Source of the DNA: UBA5336 sp964492485
GTDB lineage: Bacteria; Pseudomonadota; Alphaproteobacteria; Caulobacterales; Hyphomonadaceae
DNA: 64,000 nt
Assembly: GCA_964492485.1 (NCBI GenBank)
Contig: CAZBKM010000014.1
Span: forward strand, 7,543 to 71,542
Direction of reading: 5' to 3'
The notes under the pieces: model-generated
What the model was told of the DNA's origin: nothing
Databases searched by the model: none
What the model saw: only the letters and a program-made list of their open reading frames with translations
Shown: piece after piece, positions 17,640 through 27,094 of the stretch
Layout: every line of letters starts with the position of its first letter
How positions within the stretch are numbered: position 1 is the stretch's first letter
Position numbers and translations under genes: made by a program

Positions 17640-17944
17640 GCGCGCGGCTCCTTCCTGTCGCGACGTCCTGACGGGGCGTCCCGAGATGACGGCCCGGGGG
17701 GCACGGGGAACGGCCACCGGGCAGGACTGGTAAACGCCTTAACGCCCGCAGATTTCGATTCGGCGAACCGGCCCGGCAAACCCATCCGATCCGGTCAAGG
17801 CCTGCTTAACCGATCGCGTTACATATGGGCTTGCGACAAGGTGTTGCGATAGGTCCAACGGACAGATTTTTGCAGTGCAGAAATCGCCCCACCCCATCCT
17901 GTTCACCCTTGAGCCTGCGGCCCGCCTGGCGTTTCCTGCCGGAC
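17640..17944. other. Divergent intergenic region between RND adaptor and hydrolase
   Basis: About 300 bases between two divergent genes, so it should hold both promoters. Visible features are TTAAC half-sites near 17740 and 17809, and a near repeat TTGCGACAAGGTGTTGCGAT around 17828-17850. No regulator gene is adjacent and I see no RNA gene. The annotated frame extending upstream into this stretch lacks a ribosome site and is not supported. Confidence 0.45.
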
Positions 17945-18835
17945 ATGTATGGACCGACCTCGCACAGTTTCACGTCGCAGCGGCTACGCCTCCATTATGT
18001 GGATTGGGGTAACCGGGGCGCGCCGCCGCTCATCCTCGTCCATGGCGGGCGGGACCATTGCCGATCCTGGGACTGGACGGCGGAACGCCTGCGTGCCGAC
18101 TGGCATGTGATCGCACCCGACCTTCGCGGCCATGGCGACAGCGCCTGGTCGCCCGACGGCGACTACACGCCGACCGCCTTCGTTTACGATCTGGCCCAGT
18201 TGATTCACCAATTGGCGCTGGAAGAGGTGACGCTGGTCGCCCACTCGCTCGGCGGCAACATCGCCCTGCGTTATGCGGGCCTGTTTCCACAGACCGTCCG
18301 CCGTCTGGTGGCGATCGAGGGGCTCGGCCCCTCGCCCCGCATGATCCGGGAACGCCTCGACACGCCCGTCGATAAGCGCCTGCGCGACTGGATCGAGCGC
18401 AAGCGGGCCGCTGCCGGCCGACTGCCCCGCCGCTATGCGACGCTGGACGAGGCGCTGGAACGGATGCGCGAGGCCAATCCCAACCTGACGGCAGACCAGG
18501 CGCACCACCTGACCGTCCATGGTATCAGCCAGAACGAGGACGGGACCTACACCTGGAAGTTCGATAACTACATCCGCACCTTCCCGCCGGTCGACCTGGC
18601 TCCGTCGGACGTCCAGGCGCTGTGGAACGCGATCACCTGCCCCACCCTGCTGCTCTACGGCGCGCAGAGCTGGGCCTCGAACCCGGCAGAGGATGGCCGC
18701 GCCGCGCATTTTCGCCAGGCGGAGGTCAAGACCTATCCGGATGCAGGACACTGGCTCCACCATGACCGTTTCGAGCTGTTCATGGCGGACCTGGACCGCT
18801 TCCTGGCGCCCACCTACCCGACCTGCCGACCCTAG
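17945..18835 (+). CDS. Alpha/beta hydrolase
   Basis: 296-residue alpha/beta-hydrolase fold enzyme. The oxyanion-hole motif LILVHGGRD appears near 29-37, the nucleophile elbow VAHSLGGN places Ser101, and the C-terminal DAGHWLHHDR supplies the catalytic His. A helical cap lies between about 125 and 200. It is probably a cytoplasmic esterase or a C-C/epoxide-type hydrolase; substrate unknown. I start it at ATG 17945 (MYGPTSHSF) because the region before it resembles leader DNA rather than protein. Confidence 0.85.
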   Translation: MYGPTSHSFTSQRLRLHYVDWGNRGAPPLILVHGGRDHCRSWDWTAERLRADWHVIAPDLRGHGDSAWSPDGDYTPTAFVYDLAQLIHQLALEEVTLVAHSLGGNIALRYAGLFPQTVRRLVAIEGLGPSPRMIRERLDTPVDKRLRDWIERKRAAAGRLPRRYATLDEALERMREANPNLTADQAHHLTVHGISQNEDGTYTWKFDNYIRTFPPVDLAPSDVQALWNAITCPTLLLYGAQSWASNPAEDGRAAHFRQAEVKTYPDAGHWLHHDRFELFMADLDRFLAPTYPTCRP

Positions 18836-18948
18836 GGAGCGGGGTTGCCCCTGCGTCCGGGATTGCGGCGCAGCATGGGCGGGCTAAAACGGACCCAAGA
18901 CAAGCCGCCGGCGGCGCGACGCCGGCCAATCGGTTCGGGAGGACGGAC

Positions 18949-20193
18949 ATGAACGACGCCTACATCATCGATGCGTGCCGCACGCCACGCGGCATTGGCA
19001 AGGTCGGCAAGGGCTCGCTGGCACACCTGCACCCCCAGCACCTGGCCGCGACCGTGCTGAAGGCGATCGCCGAGCGCAACAGCCTCAACACCGCAGAGGT
19101 CGACGACATCGTCTGGGGTACGTCGAGCCAGCGCGGCAAGCAGGGCGCCGATCTGGGCCGCATGGGCGCGCTTCTGGCCGGCTATGACCTGAAGGCATCC
19201 GGCGTCACGCTGGACCGGTTCTGCGGCTCCGGGATCACGACGGTGAACATGGGCGCCGCCTCGATCATGTCCGGCATGGAGGACATCGTCATCTCCGGCG
19301 GAACGGAGATGATGAGCTATACCGCCGCCTCCGCAGATCCGAGCCGGCTGCCTCTTATGGACTCCGACAATCCGGCGCTGCGCGCCAAACACCCCCAATC
19401 CAACCAGGGCGTCTGCGCGGACGCCATCGCCACCATGGAGGGCATCTCCCGGCGCGACACCGAGGAGCTGGCCGTCGAGAGCCAGAAGCGCGCCGCCCGC
19501 GCGATCGAGGAAGGCCGCTTCGACCGCTCGCTCGTCACCGTCTACAACGAGGATGGGAGCGTGGCGCTCGACCATGAGGAGTTTCCCCGGCCGAGCACGA
19601 CGCTGGACGGACTGGCCAGCCTGAAGCCGTCCTTCGGGGCGATCGCAGACATTCCTGTGGACGAGGCGGGCAACACCTACCGCAAGCTGATCAACGCCAA
19701 GTATCCGGACGTTGAGATCGAGCACATCCATCATGCCGGCAATTCCTCGGGCGTGGTGGATGGCGCCGCAGCGCTGCTTCTGGCGTCGAAGGCGGCGGCC
19801 GAGCGGAATGGCTGGACGCCACGTGCCCGGATCGTGGCCATGGCCAATATGGGGGATTGCCCGACGCTGATGCTGAACGCACCGCCGCCGGCCGCGGAAA
19901 AGGTGCTGGCCAAGGCCGGGCTCACCAAGGACGACATCGACGTCTGGGAAATCAACGAGGCATTCGCCGTCGTTGCCGAGCGCACCATCCGCAAGCTGGG
20001 CCTGGATCGCGACAAGGTGAACGTGAATGGCGGCGCCATGGCGCTGGGCCACCCGATCGGCGCCACCGGCTCGATCCTGATCGGCACGGCGCTGGACGAG
20101 CTTGAGCGCACGGGCGGCCGCTATGGCCTGATCACCATGTGCGCGGCCGGCGGCATGGCGCCGGCGGTCATCATCGAACGCCTGGACAGCTAG
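18949..20193 (+). CDS. Acetyl-CoA acetyltransferase / 3-ketoacyl-CoA thiolase
   Basis: 414-residue thiolase catalysing acyl transfer or thiolytic cleavage of 3-ketoacyl-CoA. The nucleophilic Cys is in TLDRFCGSGITT (about residue 90); the C-terminal GHPIGATGS gives the catalytic His, and MCAAGGMAPA gives the second Cys. GGGAGGACGG precedes the ATG. Sequence alone does not separate biosynthetic from degradative function. It is followed after seven bases by a CaiB-type gene, suggesting an acyl-CoA operon. Confidence 0.94.
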   Translation: MNDAYIIDACRTPRGIGKVGKGSLAHLHPQHLAATVLKAIAERNSLNTAEVDDIVWGTSSQRGKQGADLGRMGALLAGYDLKASGVTLDRFCGSGITTVNMGAASIMSGMEDIVISGGTEMMSYTAASADPSRLPLMDSDNPALRAKHPQSNQGVCADAIATMEGISRRDTEELAVESQKRAARAIEEGRFDRSLVTVYNEDGSVALDHEEFPRPSTTLDGLASLKPSFGAIADIPVDEAGNTYRKLINAKYPDVEIEHIHHAGNSSGVVDGAAALLLASKAAAERNGWTPRARIVAMANMGDCPTLMLNAPPPAAEKVLAKAGLTKDDIDVWEINEAFAVVAERTIRKLGLDRDKVNVNGGAMALGHPIGATGSILIGTALDELERTGGRYGLITMCAAGGMAPAVIIERLDS

Positions 20194-20200
20194 GCCCGCC

Positions 20201-21361
20201 TTGGCGGGTCGCCCCACGCCTCCACCCGCACCGGCCAGCGGCCCCGGACAGGGACCGCTGGCCGGCCTGCGCGTGCTGGAATTCGCCAGCATCGGCCCCG
20301 GCCCGTTCTGCGCCATGCTGCTGTCGGATCTGGGTGCGGAGGTTTTGCGGCTCGACCGGCCGAGCGGCGTGGGCGGTACGGGGCCCAACCCGGTGCTGCA
20401 GAGGGGACGCCCTTCCCTCGTCTGCGACCTGAAGGATGCCGAAGGCGTGGCCCGCGCCAGAGCGGCGGCCGCGCGCGCAGATGTGACGATCGAGGGCAAT
20501 CGCCCCGGAGTGATGGAACGCCTCGGCCTCGGCCCGGACGTGCTGATGGCCGAGAATCCCGGCCTGATCTACGCCCGGATGACCGGTTACGGACAGGCGG
20601 GGCCGCTCGCCTCCCGGGCGGGACATGACCTGAACTACCTGGCGCAGGTCGGCGTACTGGACGCCATCACCCCGCCCGGAGACACACCGCGCGCCCCGCT
20701 CAACCTGCTCGGCGACTTTGGCGGCGGTGCGCTTTACATGGCGCTTGGGATCGTTGCCGCACTTCATGAGCGCAGCCGGTCGGGACAGGGACAGGTGGTG
20801 GACGCCGCCATCGTTGACGGGACGGCGTCGCTGGCCGGCATGGTGCTGGGCGGCTGGGCCTCCGGGTCGCTGGCCCGTCCGTTCGAAGCGAACGTCCTGT
20901 CAGGCGAGGCGCCCTTCTACCGCTGCTATGCCTGTCGCGACGGCCGTTTCATCGCAGTGGCGGCCCTGGAGCCCCATTTCTATGCCCGTTTCCTGCAGGC
21001 CATGGGGATGGACCATTATGCTGACCGCCCCCAGCGCGATCCGGGTCACTGGGCCAACCTGAACAGGGAGCTGGAAACGGCCTTCAGGACAAGGCCGCTG
21101 GCCGACTGGCTTCGGCTCCTGGAACCGTTGGATGCCTGCATCAACGCGGTGCAGACGCTGGACGAGGCCCGGTCGGACCCCCACAACGTCGCCCGCGACC
21201 TGTTCCCGATGGTCGACGGTGTCCCCCAGCCGGCCCCTGCGCCACGCTTTTCGCGCACGCCGGGGCAGATTCAGGGGCCCGCTGCCCGGCCGGGCGAGGG
21301 TGGCGAAGCGGTGCTGGCCCGCTGGCTCGACGGCAGGGACGCCACGGCAGGCACGCGCTGA
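20201..21361 (+). CDS. CaiB/BaiF family CoA-transferase, alpha-methylacyl-CoA racemase type
   Basis: 386-residue class III CoA-transferase family protein. N-terminal GLRVLEFASIGPGPFCAMLL and LGAEVLRLDRP, followed by GYGQAGPLASRAGHDLNYLA and NLLGDFGGGALYMALGI, are closest to AMACR-type racemases, which invert alpha-methyl-acyl-CoA esters before beta-oxidation. The start is uncertain: the frame opens with TTG at 20201 just after the thiolase stop and no clear ribosome site is seen, so coupled translation or an upstream start inside the thiolase gene is possible. Confidence 0.85.
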   Translation: MAGRPTPPPAPASGPGQGPLAGLRVLEFASIGPGPFCAMLLSDLGAEVLRLDRPSGVGGTGPNPVLQRGRPSLVCDLKDAEGVARARAAAARADVTIEGNRPGVMERLGLGPDVLMAENPGLIYARMTGYGQAGPLASRAGHDLNYLAQVGVLDAITPPGDTPRAPLNLLGDFGGGALYMALGIVAALHERSRSGQGQVVDAAIVDGTASLAGMVLGGWASGSLARPFEANVLSGEAPFYRCYACRDGRFIAVAALEPHFYARFLQAMGMDHYADRPQRDPGHWANLNRELETAFRTRPLADWLRLLEPLDACINAVQTLDEARSDPHNVARDLFPMVDGVPQPAPAPRFSRTPGQIQGPAARPGEGGEAVLARWLDGRDATAGTR

Positions 21362-21403
21362 CGCCCGGTCCAACCGGCGATTGATTGACTCGCCCCATTA
21401 TAA

Positions 21404-21418
21404 GAACAAATAAGGAAC
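21404..21418 (+). promoter_or_regulatory. LexA (SOS) box before imuA
   Basis: GAAC at 21404-21407 and GAAC at 21415-21418, spaced by exactly seven bases, matches the direct-repeat LexA operator known for alphaproteobacteria (GTTC-N7-GTTC on the other strand). It ends two bases before the imuA ATG and overlaps its ribosome-binding region (TAAGGA), so LexA bound here could block transcription at or just after initiation. Confidence 0.88.
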
Positions 21419-21420
21419 GC

Positions 21421-22185
21421 ATGGGTGCGACCGATCTCAAGCTCGTGGATTTTTCCCGGCCAACCCCGGCGGAGACGCCGGATATCCGGTGCCTGGTCAC
21501 GCGCGGCGGCGTGGCGGAGCTGGCACCTTCAGCCTATGGCGACACCGCAGCCTGCCTGGGTCTGGCGCTGGCCTGCGGGCCAGCCATGTGTGCCGGCGCC
21601 GCGGTCTGGGTCCGCCAGGCCAGTGCCCGGCTGGACCGGGGCCGACCCCAGCCCGACGGCCTGGCCCGACTGGGCGTGGCGCCGGACAGGCTGATGACCG
21701 TTGAGACGCGGCAGCGCCGTGACGCGCTCTGGGCGGTGGAGGAGACGGTGAAGTCGGGGGCGGTCGCCCTGGTGCTGGCCGAGCTGGACGGGATCGACTT
21801 CACCGCCAGCCGTCGGCTGGCCCTGGCCAGCGCCACCAGCGGCGTGCCGGCGCTTCTGCTTCTGCCCCACGGGCGTACGGGCGCGACCGCTGCCGACAGC
21901 CGCTGGCGGATCGCGGCCTGTCCCTCGGCACCCAACCGGCTGGACCCGCGTGCGCCGGGCGCCCTGCGCTGGCGGGCGATGCTGCAGCGGTCCCGCCAGG
22001 CACCGGGGGCAGCCGGCCTGGTCCAGACCCTGGAGCTCGACCATGAAACGCTATCTCTCCGTATGGTTTCCGCACTGGTCGGTGGACCGGCTGCGCCGGG
22101 CCCGCCGGCGGGCGACCCGGCCGCAACCTCCCCCGCCGGGCGCGAAGAGGATGTCGCTGGCCCCGGATGGCGACGCACCGGATAG
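21421..22185 (+). CDS. imuA: ImuA, RecA-like accessory protein of the mutasome
   Basis: 254-residue ImuA/SulA-like protein, first gene of the imuA-imuB-dnaE2 translesion cassette. The body resembles a degenerate RecA core (YGDTAACLGLALACGPAM where a P-loop would lie, then AVWVRQASARL, ALVLAELDGIDFTASRRLALAS, ALLLLPHGR). The C-terminal LVQTLELDHETLSLRMVS block is the usual ImuA end; the following Pro/Ala-rich stretch overlaps imuB by 143 bases. I start at 21421, the ATG just after the SOS box, not the in-frame ATG at 21385 which lies before the box. Confidence 0.88.
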   Translation: MGATDLKLVDFSRPTPAETPDIRCLVTRGGVAELAPSAYGDTAACLGLALACGPAMCAGAAVWVRQASARLDRGRPQPDGLARLGVAPDRLMTVETRQRRDALWAVEETVKSGAVALVLAELDGIDFTASRRLALASATSGVPALLLLPHGRTGATAADSRWRIAACPSAPNRLDPRAPGALRWRAMLQRSRQAPGAAGLVQTLELDHETLSLRMVSALVGGPAAPGPPAGDPAATSPAGREEDVAGPGWRRTG

Positions 22186-23731
22186 CGCCCCGACCCGGCG
22201 GCCACTGGTTCTCTATGAAGCCGGTCAGGGCGGTCTGCGCGTGGCGGCCGCCAATGGACCGGCTCGGGCCGCCGGCATCCAGCCGGGCCTGACCCTGAGT
22301 GATGCCTGCGCCCGGATGCCGGGCCTGACCAGCGAGGAAATCGACCGGGCCGCCGACCGGGCCGCCCTGAAGGCCCTGGCCGCCTGGGCGATCCGCTACA
22401 CACCCCTCTCGGCGGTGGACGGAAGCGACGGGCTGATGCTGGAAACCACCGGCTGTGACCACCTGTTCGGCGGGGAACAGGCCCTGCTGGCGGATCTGGA
22501 CGCGCGTCTGGCGGCGGCAGGCCTGAGCGCACGCCTGGGACTGGCCGGCACACCGGCAGGCGCAGCCGCACTGGCCCGTGGTGCGCCAGAGTGCCCGGCC
22601 CGACTGCCTCCCGGCGGCGAGCATGAGGGCCTGGCCGACCTGCCCGTAGCGGCACTGCGCCTGAGCCTGGACACGCTGACCACACTCAGGCGGTTCGGAC
22701 TGACCCGGATCGGACAGCTTTACGGCATCGACCGTGCCGCGCTGGCCCGGCGCTTCGTGTCCCGCACGGCAGCGGACGCCGTGGTGACGCGTCTGGACGA
22801 GGCGCTGGGCCTGCGACACGCACCGCTGGCGCCGCTGCGTCCGCCACCGGACTATGCCGCGCGCCAGCCCTGCCCTGAACCATTGCTCCACGCAGACGGC
22901 ATCCGCGCCGGGCTGGACAGACTTCTGGAGACGGTCTGTGCCCAGTTGGCCGACCATGGCCGCGGGGCGCGGTCTTTCACGCTGACGGCCTTCCGGGCCG
23001 ATGGCGGCAGCGACCGTCTCGACGTGGCGGCCGCACGGCCGGTGCGCGATCCCGCCCATGTGCGGCGGCTGTTCGACGACCGGCTGGGCGCGCTGGACCC
23101 CGGTTTCGGTATCGATCTTCTGCTTCTGGAAGCCCGACGGGTCGGGGCCATGGCCAGCGATGTGCGGCCACTCTCGCGCGATCTGGCCGGTCAGGCGGTG
23201 GATCTGACCGCCCTGTCCGCCCTGGCCGACCGGCTGAGTGCACGGTTGGGCCCCGGCACGGCGCAGGTGGCCCACCCCGAGGCCAGTCACCTGCCGGAAC
23301 GCGCCGCCCGCTGGCGCGCGTTCGAGGGCACCCTGCCGACCTGGCCGGCGGGCGGCGAGCGACCCGACCGCCCCCGTCCCGTCAGCCTTCTGGAGCGGCC
23401 GGAACCGGTGGAGGTGCTGGCCGAAGTACCCGACGGCCCGCCCCTGCGCTTCATCTGGCGTCGGGTGGCGCGGCGTGTGCTGCGCGCCGACGGTCCGGAA
23501 CGGATCGCGCCGGAATGGTGGCACCATTGGCCAGCGCCCCCGCGCGCGCCCACCGCGGATGCGGCCGGGACAGATACCGCGCCCGCGTCACGTCCTGCCC
23601 TGCCGCGCACGCGCGACTATTACCGGATCGAAGACGAGACCGGCCGACGCTACTGGGTGTTCCGCGACGGTCTCTACGGGGATGGACGTGGCGGCGCGCC
23701 CGGCTGGTATGTGCACGGGCTGTTTCCATGA
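22043..23731 (+). CDS. imuB: ImuB, catalytically inactive Y-family polymerase-like protein
   Basis: 562-residue ImuB, the hub of the mutasome that contacts the beta clamp and DnaE2. The Y-family fold is visible but the metal-binding acids are absent: the first motif reads YLSVWFPHWSVDRL in place of a DxDxFFASVE-type motif, and the SxDE region reads AVDGSDGLMLE. A helix-hairpin-helix-like part (LRRFGLTRIGQLYGID) and a long C-terminal ImuB domain follow. Starts inside imuA and its stop overlaps dnaE2 (ATGA), so translation is coupled. Confidence 0.92.
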   Translation: MKRYLSVWFPHWSVDRLRRARRRATRPQPPPPGAKRMSLAPDGDAPDSAPTRRPLVLYEAGQGGLRVAAANGPARAAGIQPGLTLSDACARMPGLTSEEIDRAADRAALKALAAWAIRYTPLSAVDGSDGLMLETTGCDHLFGGEQALLADLDARLAAAGLSARLGLAGTPAGAAALARGAPECPARLPPGGEHEGLADLPVAALRLSLDTLTTLRRFGLTRIGQLYGIDRAALARRFVSRTAADAVVTRLDEALGLRHAPLAPLRPPPDYAARQPCPEPLLHADGIRAGLDRLLETVCAQLADHGRGARSFTLTAFRADGGSDRLDVAAARPVRDPAHVRRLFDDRLGALDPGFGIDLLLLEARRVGAMASDVRPLSRDLAGQAVDLTALSALADRLSARLGPGTAQVAHPEASHLPERAARWRAFEGTLPTWPAGGERPDRPRPVSLLERPEPVEVLAEVPDGPPLRFIWRRVARRVLRADGPERIAPEWWHHWPAPPRAPTADAAGTDTAPASRPALPRTRDYYRIEDETGRRYWVFRDGLYGDGRGGAPGWYVHGLFP

Positions 23732-26700
23732 CCGATTATGTCGAATTGCAGGTGACGACGAATTTCTCCTTCCTGCGGGGTGCCTCGCATCCGGAGGAAC
23801 TGGTCGCCCGGGCCGCTGCGCTGGGCCTGCGCGGACTGGCGGTGGCCGACCGAAACACCCTGGCCGGGGTTGTGCGGGCCCATGCCGCAGCGCGCGAGCA
23901 CGGGATCGACCTGGTGATCGGCGCGCGCCTGGTCCTCGCCGATGGGCTGGAGATGTTGTGCTTTCCCATGCATCGCCCCGCCTATGGGCGCCTCTCGGCC
24001 CTGCTGTCGAAGGGGAAGCTGGCGGCGCCGAAAGGCGACTGTCACCTGACGCTCGGCGATGTGCTGGAGGCCGCCGACGGCCAGATCCTGGTGGTGCTGG
24101 CGCCTGAACGCCCCGATGCCGCCTTCGAGGCGACGCTGGCCCACCTGGCCCAGCGGTTGGGCGACCGGGTCTATCTGGGCGGCGGCTGGCGCCATGCCGG
24201 AGATGACCGGGCCCGCCTGGCAGCGCTCGCAGAGCTTGGCGCGCGCACCGGTGCGCCGCTGGTGGCGGTGAACGACGTGCTTTATCATGTGCCCGGGCGT
24301 CGCCCCCTGCAGGATGTCGTCACCTGCATCCGCGAGCACTGCACCCTGGCCGAGGCCGGATTCCGCCTGGCGGCCAATGGCGAGCGGCACCTGAAATCCG
24401 GTACCGAGATGGCGCGGCTGTTCCGGGGCTTCGAACCGGCGCTGGAGCGTACGCTGGAGATCGCCGCACGCTGCCATTTCAGCCTGGACGAGCTTGCCTA
24501 CGAGTATCCCGACGAGCCCGTTCCACCGGGCCGGACCCCGCAGGAACACCTGGAGGCGCTGACCTGGGAAGGGGCCGCCTGGCGCTATCCGGACGGCGTA
24601 CCCGAGCGGGTGACGCGAACCCTCCGAAAGGAACTGGCCCTCATCGCGGAGCTCGACTACGCGCCCTATTTCCTGACGGTTCATGACATCGTCGCCTGGG
24701 CGCGCGCCCAGGGGATCCTGTGCCAGGGGCGGGGGTCGGCAGCGAATTCGGCAGTCTGCTTCTGCCTGGGGGTCACCAGCGTCGACCCCGACCGCCTGGA
24801 CCTGCTGTTCGAGCGGTTCATCTCGCGCGAGCGCCGGGAGCCGCCCGACATCGACGTGGATTTCGAGCATGAGCGCCGCGAAGAGGTGATCCAGTATATC
24901 TACCGCCGCTACGGGCGCCACCGGGCGGCCCTGACGGCGACGGTAATCAGCTATCGCCCCCGTTCGGCCGCGCGCGAGGTGTGCAAGGCGATGGGCCTGT
25001 CCGATGACGTGGCCACCGCCCTGGCGAGCACCGTCTGGGGCAGTTGGGGCAAGGATCTGGACCCGGCGCTGATCCGCCGGGCAGGTCTGGACCCGGCCAA
25101 TCCGGTGATCCGCCGCGCCATGCACCTGGCGCGCGCGCTGATCGGCTTTCCCCGCCACCTTTCGCAGCATGTGGGCGGCTTTGTCCTCTCGCGCGGCCCC
25201 CTGGTGGAAACCGTGCCGATCGGCAACGCCGCCATGGCCGAGCGCACCTTCATCGAATGGGACAAGGACGACATCGAGACCCTGGGCCTCATGAAGGTCG
25301 ATGTGCTGGCGCTGGGCATGCTGACCTGTATCCGCAAGGCATTCGACATGCTCGACCTGTACAAGGGCGAGGCGCTGGATCTTGCCAGCGTGCCCGCCGG
25401 CGACACGGCGACCTATGACATGCTCTGCGCCGGCGACAGCCTGGGCGTCTTCCAGGTCGAGAGCCGGGCGCAGATGAACATGCTGCCGCGTCTGCGCCCG
25501 CGCGAATTCTACGACCTTGTGATCGAGGTGGCGATCGTGCGGCCCGGCCCGATCCAGGGCGAGATGGTCCATCCCTATCTGCGCCGCCGCCAGGGACTGG
25601 AAACCGTGCGCTATCCCCGGCCGGACCCGGCCCATGGCCATCCCAAGGAGCTGGAGAACATCCTCGGGCGCACGCTGGGGGTGCCGCTCTTCCAGGAGCA
25701 GGCGATGCAGATCGCCATGGACGCCGCCCGATTCACGCCAGAGGAGGCCAATGGCCTGCGGCGGGCCATGGCGACCTTCCGCAAGGTCGGCACGATCCAG
25801 ACCTATCAGGACAAGATGGTCGAGCGCATGATCGCGCGGGGCTACGAGCCCGACTTCGCCCGGCGCTGCTTCGACCAGATCAAGGGGTTCGGCGAATATG
25901 GCTTTCCCGAAAGCCATGCCGCGAGCTTCGCCTTGCTGGTCTACGTCTCGTCCTGGCTGAAATGCCACCATCCGGATGTGTTCTGCGCCGCACTGCTGAA
26001 TTCCCAGCCCATGGGCTTCTACGCGCCGGCACAGATCGTCCGCGATGCCCGCAGCCACGGCGTGGAGGTGCGCGGCGTCGATGTGAACCTGTCGGACTGG
26101 GACACCACGCTGGAGCCGGCCGACGGCGACGGCCTGCTCGCGGTACGCCTGGGCCTGCGCCAGGTGGATGGCTTGCGCGCGGACGAGGCGGAAGCGCTGA
26201 TTGCTGCCCGGGGCCCCGGCTACTACAGTGTGGAGGAACTGCGGCGCCGCGCCGGGCTGATGCGCCAGTCGGTGGAACGGCTGGCAGCGGCCGATGCCTT
26301 CCGCTCCCTCGGCCTGGACCGGCGGGCGGCGCTCTGGGCCGCACGGGGCGAGACGGCAGGCGAGCGGCTGCCGCTGTTTGCCGCCGCCGATGTGGCGGAA
26401 CAGGGCAGTGAGGCAGAGACGATCCTGCCCGCCATGCCGGCCAGCGCCCATGTGGTGCAGGACTATCAGACGCTGCGCCTGTCGCTGAAGGACCACCCCA
26501 TGGCCTTCCTGCGGGCGGGCTATGGCCGTCTCGGCGCACTGACCACCGCCGAGGCCGCCGCCCGCCCCGAGGGCACGCCCGTCCGCACCGGGGGCATCGT
26601 CCTGGTGCGCCAGAAGCCGGGCTCGGCGAAGGGCGTCGTCTTCGTGACCGTGGAGGACGAGACGGGGATCGCCAATCTCGTGGTCTGGCCCCGGGTGGCG

Positions 26701-26970
26701 GAACGGTTCCGTCCGATCGTGATGGGCGCCCGCATCCTGCTGGTGGAAGGCCGAATCCAGCGCTCGCCGGAAGGCGTGGTTCATGTGGTGGCGGAGCGTC
26801 TGGTCGACCGCACCCGCGATCTCGCGCATCTGGACGAGGATCATGGTGACGACCCGCTCAGGGGCGCCCTCGCCAATGCCGACGAGGTGCGCCGCCCGGT
26901 TCAGGCGGACCCCCGCGGCAAACACCCGCGGACGGTCCGCATCATTCCCCGAAGCCGGGATTTCCACTAA
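23728..26970 (+). CDS. dnaE2: Error-prone DNA polymerase DnaE2 (ImuC)
   Basis: C-family polymerase alpha subunit that performs mutagenic bypass of damaged DNA with ImuA and ImuB. Length is 1080 residues. An N-terminal PHP domain begins with YVELQVTTNFSFLRGASHPEE; the polymerase active site shows GRGSAANSAVCFCLGVT and PPDIDVDFEHERREEVIQY with the catalytic acidic residues; a C-terminal OB-fold is suggested by VVFVTVEDETGIANLVVWP. The ATG overlaps the imuB stop. The start is fixed by that overlap; the frame extends further upstream inside imuB but that is not used. Confidence 0.95.
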   Translation: MTDYVELQVTTNFSFLRGASHPEELVARAAALGLRGLAVADRNTLAGVVRAHAAAREHGIDLVIGARLVLADGLEMLCFPMHRPAYGRLSALLSKGKLAAPKGDCHLTLGDVLEAADGQILVVLAPERPDAAFEATLAHLAQRLGDRVYLGGGWRHAGDDRARLAALAELGARTGAPLVAVNDVLYHVPGRRPLQDVVTCIREHCTLAEAGFRLAANGERHLKSGTEMARLFRGFEPALERTLEIAARCHFSLDELAYEYPDEPVPPGRTPQEHLEALTWEGAAWRYPDGVPERVTRTLRKELALIAELDYAPYFLTVHDIVAWARAQGILCQGRGSAANSAVCFCLGVTSVDPDRLDLLFERFISRERREPPDIDVDFEHERREEVIQYIYRRYGRHRAALTATVISYRPRSAAREVCKAMGLSDDVATALASTVWGSWGKDLDPALIRRAGLDPANPVIRRAMHLARALIGFPRHLSQHVGGFVLSRGPLVETVPIGNAAMAERTFIEWDKDDIETLGLMKVDVLALGMLTCIRKAFDMLDLYKGEALDLASVPAGDTATYDMLCAGDSLGVFQVESRAQMNMLPRLRPREFYDLVIEVAIVRPGPIQGEMVHPYLRRRQGLETVRYPRPDPAHGHPKELENILGRTLGVPLFQEQAMQIAMDAARFTPEEANGLRRAMATFRKVGTIQTYQDKMVERMIARGYEPDFARRCFDQIKGFGEYGFPESHAASFALLVYVSSWLKCHHPDVFCAALLNSQPMGFYAPAQIVRDARSHGVEVRGVDVNLSDWDTTLEPADGDGLLAVRLGLRQVDGLRADEAEALIAARGPGYYSVEELRRRAGLMRQSVERLAAADAFRSLGLDRRAALWAARGETAGERLPLFAAADVAEQGSEAETILPAMPASAHVVQDYQTLRLSLKDHPMAFLRAGYGRLGALTTAEAAARPEGTPVRTGGIVLVRQKPGSAKGVVFVTVEDETGIANLVVWPRVAERFRPIVMGARILLVEGRIQRSPEGVVHVVAERLVDRTRDLAHLDEDHGDDPLRGALANADEVRRPVQADPRGKHPRTVRIIPRSRDFH

Positions 26971-27094
26971 GGCGGTACCAATTTTCTGCTATCTGAAGTC
27001 GAATATTGATGCCTGGTCGCCGGCAGACTTCCAACCTCAGCCTCGTCCATCTATACTGGTTGTCTCATTCTTTTTGTCTATTCTGGGTTAAAAA

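Noticed and set aside
23674..26967. 1097-codon open frame antisense to dnaE2
   Set aside because: It is the mirror of dnaE2 in high-GC DNA: rich in Ala, Arg, Gly, His and with no family motif. The plus strand has full DnaE2 motifs.
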